Below are positions 57,716 to 64,000 of a DNA stretch of 64,000 nucleotides, piece after piece. This DNA is from Pilaira anomala. Lineage: Eukaryota; Mucoromycota; Mucoromycetes; Mucorales; Mucoraceae. The stretch lies in NCBI GenBank assembly GCA_025716855.1, contig JAIXMQ010000014.1, forward strand, positions 169,001 through 233,000, in the 5' to 3' direction. Within the stretch, counting starts at the first letter, position 1. Each line of letters opens with the position of its first letter. The notes below the pieces were generated by a model, which had not been told where the DNA came from, did no database searches, and saw nothing but the letters and a program-made list of their open reading frames with translations. The position numbers and the translations under genes are program-made.

Positions 57716-58147
57716 ACTGATTGTTAGGCTTCATTCTTTATTTATCTCTAGATACTTACTTGTTTACTTTCAAGTCTCTTTTAGCGTAAAAATTTTGTAA
57801 CCTTTCTATAGAACCCAAAGTTAAGACAGAAGATCTTCTTTGAGCTAAGATAATTAATAGAGAATATTAGATTTGATTCCTTAATATGTATGGCTGCGGC
57901 ATATGATAATACCTGATCGAGCAAAGCCTTTTGTTTGAATCCCGTTAATAGGTTTTAAGTATCTACGACCAAAAGGACTTTGGGCACGTACAATAGAATC
58001 GTTTTGAGGATAGGGCGAAGAAACCCGCCTTTCAAAACTGGAAAGGTCATCGTCTGTTAGCGGAGGATAACTTGAAAAAGAATCAAGACTATCTTGTCCT
58101 GAGGGAGACTCAGTGGGAGACTGTGAATCCAAAGGATGTTGTAACAT
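56331..58147 (-). CDS. conserved fungal protein of unknown function, six exons
   Basis: complement(56331..56484, 56564..56698, 56775..56880, 56944..57668, 57760..57844, 57913..58147), 479 aa. The N-terminus is Ser/Pro-rich and disordered. Around residue 80-115 lies RRSSVLTLGSIERLQNFYAKR. The central part (ETDLDVLLHLCFEDIQITLS, then SSVRNYTVHRHNLSD) is helical. The C-terminal part (FLQFLADGIILCNVYNNIV, RRPFGFITKIHDNSRRTYRA, ENLRFFSAFEL) recalls a calponin-homology-like module (LxDGxxLCxLxN). I cannot name the family. The third intron is almost pure poly(A) on the sense strand. All exon phases join without a stop, which supports the model. Confidence 0.7.
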
Positions 58148-58783
58148 GCTAAAAACAAAATGAAATGAGAAGCCAGAAAGAAAAGCACAAGTAAAAAAAA
58201 AAAAAAAGAACAATCGTTTAAAGAACAACAACTTGTCCGGTCACAGTGTTACAATGTACATTTCTCCAGTGGATCTATCAGGTTAAAAATAGATCTTGAT
58301 GTTTTGTTGTTCTTCCAGTCCGAAAAAGACTAGTTAAACGTGTTTTCTGAAAAACGACACGTAAAAACTTATTTCGCACTACTGCATTATCCTAATATCG
58401 AAACTGAATCTTAACCAAAAGTAATATTTGGAATATCTAGACTGTTGTCCAGGAAAAAAACTGCAAAAAGTTATGAAGAGAGGAACTATTATCTTTAATT
58501 AATCAGTATATACTCCTGGTTTCCTTCACTTTTGGAAAATAATTTGTTTCTCATTACAAAAGTATTAACTCGATTTATTTCAATTTTTATACCATAAACA
58601 ATCCTCTTATCACTTGGAAAAATTTAAAGATGTTGGTAAAATATGTAATATAAACAGAGACTGAATAAATATTTCCTTCGCCCAAAATTAAAAATAAGAA
58701 AAATATAAACATACAAAGCAAAATTTTTTTTTTTAGGTAAACCCATCAAGCGTTTTTTTTTTATGTATATAATTTTATCCTTT
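58148..58783. other. intergenic upstream of the unknown-function gene
   Basis: AT-rich spacer between two minus-strand genes. No coding support. Confidence 0.5.
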
Positions 58784-59152
58784 TTACATGGAGGTGTTTC
58801 TCAGTTCTTCAAGTCTCTTGACAATGAACATGCTGGTATCGAGGAAACGATCAACACAGTTTGCCAAACATGCTTCTTCAGAGCGATCCAATTTGTTGTT
58901 GACCTTAGAAATACACTTATCCTAATTATCTATTTAGTTTCCCTATATCTGGTTTACTCTTTTATATTAACTTACCCAACAGCTATCGGTTAAAGAATGT
59001 ACAGTTTGTTGAACACGAGCCTTTGCTTGTTCAGCTTCGAGGAACTATCATTGACACGTATTATTATCATTTTTCTGTTGGAAACAGCGTTCTAAGAGTT
59101 TTACCTGGGCGAGTTCACGTTGATCGTTCTCTGTAAATTGAGGTTGAGACAT
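58784..59152 (-). CDS. TIM8: mitochondrial small Tim chaperone Tim8
   Basis: Three exons, complement(58784..58921, 58976..59044, 59105..59152), 84 aa, normal for small Tims. The twin CX3C motifs are intact: C38-W-D-K-C42 and C57-L-A-N-C61, with 14 residues between. FLEAEQAKARVQQTVHSLTD before the first and CVDRFLDTSMFIVKRLEEL after the second are Tim8-type. Function: Tim8-Tim13 hexamer in the intermembrane space, chaperoning precursors such as Tim23 to the inner membrane. Secure. Confidence 0.95.
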
Positions 59153-60286
59153 TTTTGGTTAAGAAAAGGAAATGAAAGGGTAAAAAGACTAGGGGGCCAC
59201 CAACTACTAGTTTTTTTTTTTCCTTACTCCGCATAGAATACACTAGTTTTTTTTTTGTCAGCCACGATTAAAAAATGACATGACAGAACTATTTTTGTTT
59301 CTCACTATTGACAATAGGAAAGAAAAGAGAAGGTGCCACGGTTGTTTATACCTCTCTCTCAAACATCGCATACAGTCAATATTAGTGCAATTAATGTCAA
59401 TAATAAAATAGTTAGTGATTTAATTAAATATACCATAAAGCATAGTAGTACCAACATCATACAAAACGTTGCATTACTACTACGTACTTGACATTTCTCA
59501 ATTTTTATCGCAGAGCGTTAGCTTCTATAATTTTTAATGTATCTGTTTCATTCAATTTATATATGAGATAAAAAAAACAATGTATTTTGTCTTTTTTTCT
59601 CGAATAATCTTTTACTTCTTCTGATATACAAAATTTGAAATATAAATCACTTTAAATAGGGGCAGTAGTAAGTGTTGTGTTGTCTACTCAATTATAGACA
59701 ACAGTAAATGTCTTTACAGATTTTTGAATATATTCCAACACTGTTTCCGGATTTTTTTCTTCCAAAATATAGGTGTCTTTTATTCCTTCGTATTTAGGGA
59801 CAAACCTTTAAGATGATTGCAGTTTAATGCAAAATAAAAGTTATTATATTTGTTCGGGTTATCATCTCTTTCCGAAAAATGCATTTCATAAATATGAAAG
59901 GACACACTCTAATCTTCCTGAAAATCTTCATACTTTGCATAATTTTTATGCGCATATGGTAAATTGTTGTTAGCTCTTTAAGTCTATTCTTCTGCCCTAT
60001 TTTACTATTCATTCGTCTTGAGTTTTACCGATTTTACTTTGTTTCAAGTTGACCAAAAGTTGAGTTTCTGAGTACATTTTCATTATGAAGGCTGAACGAT
60101 ATGATCCAAACCAATCTTTATTGATGTTTGACTGTTTTTCTCAGTCAAGTTAAACTTCGTTAAGAAGTAATGCTTCTCCCAAAAAAAAAAAAGAGGGTAT
60201 TGGGGTTGTGACTGTATTAAAAGTGTCATTACCCTTCACTTTTTCTCTACCCTTTTTTCTTTTTTTTTTCAAGATAACACTATAAT
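59153..60286. other. intergenic with a decayed coding fragment
   Basis: Divergent region between TIM8 and the small membrane protein gene. It contains the fragment at 59690-60088; the rest has no visible features. Confidence 0.5.
59690..60088 (-). pseudogene. decayed gene fragment, unknown family
   Basis: On the minus strand: MKMYSETQLLVNLKQSKIG, later FHIYEMHFSERDDNPNKYNNF, then (one base out of frame) KYEGIKDTYILEEKNPETVL and a stop after FTVVYN. The peptides are polar and coding-like, but stops and a frame shift separate them and no consistent splice solution was found. Probably a relic. Confidence 0.3.
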
Positions 60287-60710
60287 ATGGCACCTCATCC
60301 TATACCTACGATTTATCCAACCCCTACACCAGAAACTCAAGAACGTTTGAAACGTAGATTACAAATGCCACAAGCTATGGCACCCGTACCCAGAGCTAGA
60401 AAGATCCAAGTTTTATCTTGGGCTATTTCGCTTTGTAAATTCTGAATTGGTTGAAACTTGTCAAAATTCTAACTTTTTCTTTTATTGTAGCCTTAAGTGC
60501 GTATGTAGTGTTATATGCTGATTTTGGTACAGAAAAAAACTGCTATACTCCTGTAAGCCAATTCAATGTAACATGTCATTTTCACAACACAGCTAATGGT
60601 ATTTATTTAATTTTTTTCAGATTCGTGAATGGTTTCAAAAAAAGAAACAAAATTTCTGGACCTTGAGTGATCAAGAAAAGGAGGATTTAAAGGAACAGGG
60701 AAAACTCTAA
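60287..60710 (+). CDS. 99-aa single-pass membrane protein, unknown
   Basis: Three exons, join(60287..60434, 60491..60552, 60621..60710). A Pro-rich N-terminus and a basic stretch (RLKRRLQMPQ) precede one transmembrane segment (about 42-57, VLSWAISLSLSAYVVLYA). DFGTEKNCYTPIREWFQKKK and a charged tail follow. Size, single span and basic N-terminal side suggest a small mitochondrial inner-membrane protein (for example a respiratory-complex assembly factor), but I do not recognize the family. Exon joins keep frame at two intron phases. Confidence 0.65.
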
Positions 60711-61359
60711 GTGTATAAATAAAATTAAATATGACTTACTCCACATAATTAATTTGAGTTGAATGAAACGCAGTAACATTAGCAAATCGGGAGAGGCATA
60801 ATATTTTGACATGATACCTAACTACATTTAAACTCGCTTAGTAGTCATTCGAGGAATAAAATTCAATCATTCCAAATAATATCAGCATATATGTGATCTA
60901 TTTTGAATTTATTGCTATATACTAGTTGTTGTATGTTGCTAATGCACATATCTGAACAATTATAACATGAGCAGATGTATATCTCACACTTTTAAAAAAA
61001 CTAAATGTGTCTATATAGGTGCATAGTTGTTATTTTTTTATCGTATCGCAAAACACGCTTAAAGCTCATTTCTCCATTCTTAGACAAGCAGTCAGTATTT
61101 ACGTAGTTCTTTAGAAGTCACGATGAGAAAAAGACTATAGAAAATACACGAAGAAAAATAAACTGGACTTTTACAGGTTCAAAAAATAGCCTCATTTGTT
61201 TATTTTCAAATTCATCAAAAGGAACCCAATCCAAATCCACTTTTTTTTTTTTTTTTTTTTTCGTGACTTCTTCAATCAGAACCAGGGTAAAAAATAAAGG
61301 GCCTGGATTTTTTTTTTGACATATTCTTCTTCTTTATCCCTTTCTTTCATCAAACAAAA
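60711..61359. other. intergenic upstream of EF-Tu gene
   Basis: AT-rich; poly(T) at 61242-61261 and a T/C-rich tract before the ATG at 61360. No gene seen. Confidence 0.5.
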
Positions 61360-63180
61360 ATGTTCTCTTTAAAGACAGCAGCTAACAAGGTTGTACTTCC
61401 TGCTACCCGTGTTGCTTCTCGTAGATGTATTTCATCTTCTGCAACCAAGTCTGGTAAGCTTTTCTTTTTATGCCACTTTTATTTTTTATTTTTTAAAATA
61501 TACTTATTCAAATTGATTTATTAGCTATCAACTCTACCCGTATGGCTCTTGCCTCTGGTAACAAGTTTGTAAGTGATAGGGAAAAAATTGGAATGGATTA
61601 GAAACTTACGAATACAGAAAGAGAAGGGAGGGGGGGAAGAGCTAGAAAAAAATAAATAAATAGAAAAATGGAAAAAAAAAGGGGGGAGGGGGGTTGGGGT
61701 TGGAAATAATAGAATTAGAAAAAAGAGAGAGACTAACATTTTTCTTTTTATCAATATAGACTGCTAACCTTCTCAACCAAGCTTATGTCTCATCCGCTCC
61801 TTCTCGTTTGATGTTCTTTGGTAAGATAATGATTTGTGATTTTAATGATATATATTGATTCTAATATTTTATTCAAAAAGGTCGTCGTCATATGGCTACT
61901 GATTCTAGCAAGTTCAGTCGTGCTAAGCCTCATGTCAACATTGGTACTATTGGTCATGTCGATCACGGTAAGACCACTTTGACTGCTGCTATTACCAAGA
62001 CCTTAGCTATTGAAGGTGGAGCTGAATTCATGGATTATAACCAAATTGATAAAGCTCCTGAGGAGAAGGCTCGTGGTATCACTATTTCCACCACTCATGT
62101 TGAGTATGAGACTGAAAACCGTCATTATGCTCATGTTGATTGTCCTGGTCACGCTGATTACATTAAGAACATGATTACTGGTGCAGCTCAAGTAAGTAAT
62201 AACAGGAAGAAGAAGAAGAAGAAAAAAGAGAAATAAATTTTGTATAGATGTATTAATTTACTTTATAGATGGATGGTGCTATTATTGTAGTTTCTGCTAC
62301 TGATGGTCAAATGCCTCAAACTCGTGAGCATTTATTATTAGCTCGTCAAGTTGGTGTTCAAAGATTAGTTGTTTTCATTAATAAGGTTGATCAAATTGAT
62401 GATCCTGAGATGCTTGAACTTGTTGAGATGGAAATGCGTGATCTTTTAGCAGAATATGGTTTCGATGGTGAGAATACACCTATTGTTAAGGGTTCTGCAC
62501 TTGCTGCACTTGAAGGACGTGATCCTGAGATTGGAGAAATTCCTGTTAAGGAATTAATGGCTGCTGTTGATGCTTATATTCCTACACCCGTTCGTGATTT
62601 GGATAAGCCATTTTTGATGCCTATTGAAGATGTTTTCTCTATCTCTGGTCGTGGTACCGTTGCTACTGGTCGTGTTGAACGTGGTACAATTAATAAGGGT
62701 TCTGAAGTTGAAATTGTTGGTATGGGTCCTACCATCAAGACCACACTTACTGGTATTGAAATGTTCCGTAAGGAATTAGATCGTGGTGAAGCTGGTGATA
62801 ACATGGGTGCTCTTTTACGTGGTATTAAGCGTGAACAAATTCGTCGTGGTCAAGTTATGTGTGCTCCTGGTAGTGTTAAATCTCACAAGAAGTTCATGGC
62901 TCAAATCTATATCTTAACTAAGGATGAAGGTGGTCGTCATACTCCCTTCATTAACAACTATCGTCCTCAAATGTTCGTTCGTACTACAGATGTTACTGTC
63001 TCCCTTACACATCCTGAAGGTACTGAGGATCCTGATGATAAGCTCATTATGCCTGGTGATAACGTAGAGATGCAATGTGAACTTGTTCATGATATTGCTC
63101 TTGAAGATGGTCAACGTTTCACTATTCGTGAAGGTGGTAAGACTGTTGGTACTGGTGTTATTACCAAGGTTATCGAGTAA
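61360..63180 (+). CDS. TUF1: mitochondrial elongation factor Tu
   Basis: Five exons, join(61360..61453, 61525..61568, 61760..61820, 61881..62191, 62269..63180), 473 aa. Residues 1-70 form a Ser/Arg/Ala-rich mitochondrial presequence encoded by three small exons. The GTPase domain begins [16 protein letters not shown] (P loop G91-T98). It continues with RGITIS (switch I), DCPGH (G3), NKVD (about 207-210, G4) and SALAALEG (G5). Domains II and III are complete to GVITKVIE. Function: delivers aminoacyl-tRNA to the mitoribosome. The alpha-proteobacterial-type sequence plus presequence confirms the organellar form. Confidence 0.97.
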
Positions 63181-63421
63181 ATTCATCCTTTTAACCTGAC
63201 TGTAAGATAAATAATTAAATAAAATAAAAAAATAGAACAGATTATTATTATTATGTAATATTTTTATTGTGTGTGTGTGTGTGTTTTTTTTTTTAGTTTT
63301 TGACAACCTGTGACTGCAGGACACAATTACGCTTACACAATCGTATATCTGTATTAGTAACAGCTTGTTTTTATTTCTGTAATATCGTTTCTCTCTCTCT
63401 TTTTTTTTTATATATATAATT

Positions 63422-64000
63422 ATGACTGATATATTCGAAGCAGCTGCAACAGGCGACTTAAAGTTTCTTGAAAAGAATGTCAAATTATTTAATGAAAAGA
63501 ACGAAAGAGGATGGACACCACTTCATTTCGCAGCACGGTTTGGACATTTGGAAGTAGCTAAATTCTTAAAAGAGCACAAAGTTGATTTAACCCATATCAA
63601 TAACGAAGGAAAGACTGCAGGTCAAGTAGCTGAATTTTGGGGATATGATGAAATTGCCAAGCTTATTTCACCTCCAACAATTGATACATCAAATACCATT
63701 ACCAATAGTCCTTTTCCTGATAACTATCAATCTATTTTTGCAGGCAATCCTTTAAACAGGCAAGTAAAGAAATAAAATATTTGAAACAGTAAAGTAACGA
63801 TTTTTCATGTATGCAGATTTGGTTGGAATCGTGATAAACCAGAATTTCTTGCACCTTTGGCTCGTTCATCCAAATCAAATTATATCGTTTTAAATGGATT
63901 AAAAGCATTATACGATACTAAAGGAAATATTCATTATATAAAATATGATCAAGTTGCTTCTATTGTAGATCGTGTTTTTACAGAGCAAGATGGTTTTAAC
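63422..64000 (+). CDS. NUDT12-like ankyrin/NADH pyrophosphatase, 5' part (cut by window end)
   Basis: join(63422..63759, 63817..>64000); at least 173 aa, C-terminus outside the window. Residues 1-85 form ankyrin repeats (ERGWTPLHFAARFGHLEVAKFL, NNEGKTAGQVAEFWGYDEIA). Residues about 105-173 match the N-terminal domain of Nudix NADH pyrophosphatases (SIFAGNPLNRFGWNRDKPEFL). The Nudix box and zinc motif would lie beyond the window. Frame requires splicing at AAACAG-GCAAGT, a GC donor; the nearby GT would cause an immediate stop. Family role: NADH/NAD+ (and NAD-cap) hydrolysis, often peroxisomal. Confidence 0.85.

Overview
This window is nuclear DNA of an early-diverging filamentous fungus, most likely Mucoromycota (Mucorales-like). 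It is strongly AT-rich and full of long poly(A)/poly(T) runs. Protein genes carry many short introns (about 50-190 nt) with GTAAGT/GTAAAA donors and, in several introns, TACTAAC/TACTAAT branch sites. The conserved genes are typical fungal housekeeping genes, and the LINE fragment looks like those common in Mucorales. No bacterial-type operons, CRISPR arrays or IS elements were seen. Gene models below were spliced by hand from reading frame and splice sites; no database search was possible.

Left gene-rich block (0-39 kb). In order: a Sec2/Rabin-type Rab GEF (-); a secreted GPI-anchored Kre9/Knh1-like wall protein (+); SmE (-); GID7/WDR26 (-); cytochrome c (+); an R3HCC1L-like RNA-binding-domain protein (-); PABPN1/Pab2 (-); a NEPRO-like protein (+) convergent with TRM11 (-); SVF1 (+) convergent with an RGS protein (-); a 60-aa Lys-rich protein (-); a HAL4/SAT4/HRK1-type kinase (+) convergent with an FMP46-type protein (-); a low-complexity ORF (-); a GH5_12-type steryl/ceramide glucosidase (-); an RPD3-type class I HDAC with a long acidic tail (+); and a Ran1/Ksp1-like kinase (+). 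Intergenic DNA holds a 312-bp foldback MITE at 33.5 kb, microsatellites and decayed coding fragments.

Repeat-rich gene desert (about 39.2-55.9 kb). This holds tRNA-Val(UAC) (-), tRNA-Gln(UUG) (+), an identical tRNA-Val (+) and, at the right edge, tRNA-Ala(AGC) (-). Between them lie a dispersed repeat family, a LINE-like reverse-transcriptase fragment interrupted by a solo LTR, a second solo LTR of the same family, an inverted duplication of about 0.9 kb containing a two-exon gene for a possible PD-(D/E)xK-like protein, and a 903-bp MITE-bounded element with two convergent small ORFs. All four tRNA genes carry the same upstream module, CACGTG-N4-T-CACGTG, with exactly 11-bp periodicity and 54-67 bp before the tRNA. 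This is the most striking undescribed signal in the window.

Right gene-rich block (56.3-64 kb). A conserved fungal protein of unknown function (-), TIM8 (-), a small single-pass membrane protein (+), mitochondrial EF-Tu (+), and the 5' half of an ankyrin-NADH pyrophosphatase (NUDT12-like, +) that runs off the window and uses a GC-AG intron. Several genes serve mitochondria (cytochrome c, TIM8, EF-Tu, probably FMP46), but each is separately transcribed and nothing indicates a functional cluster.
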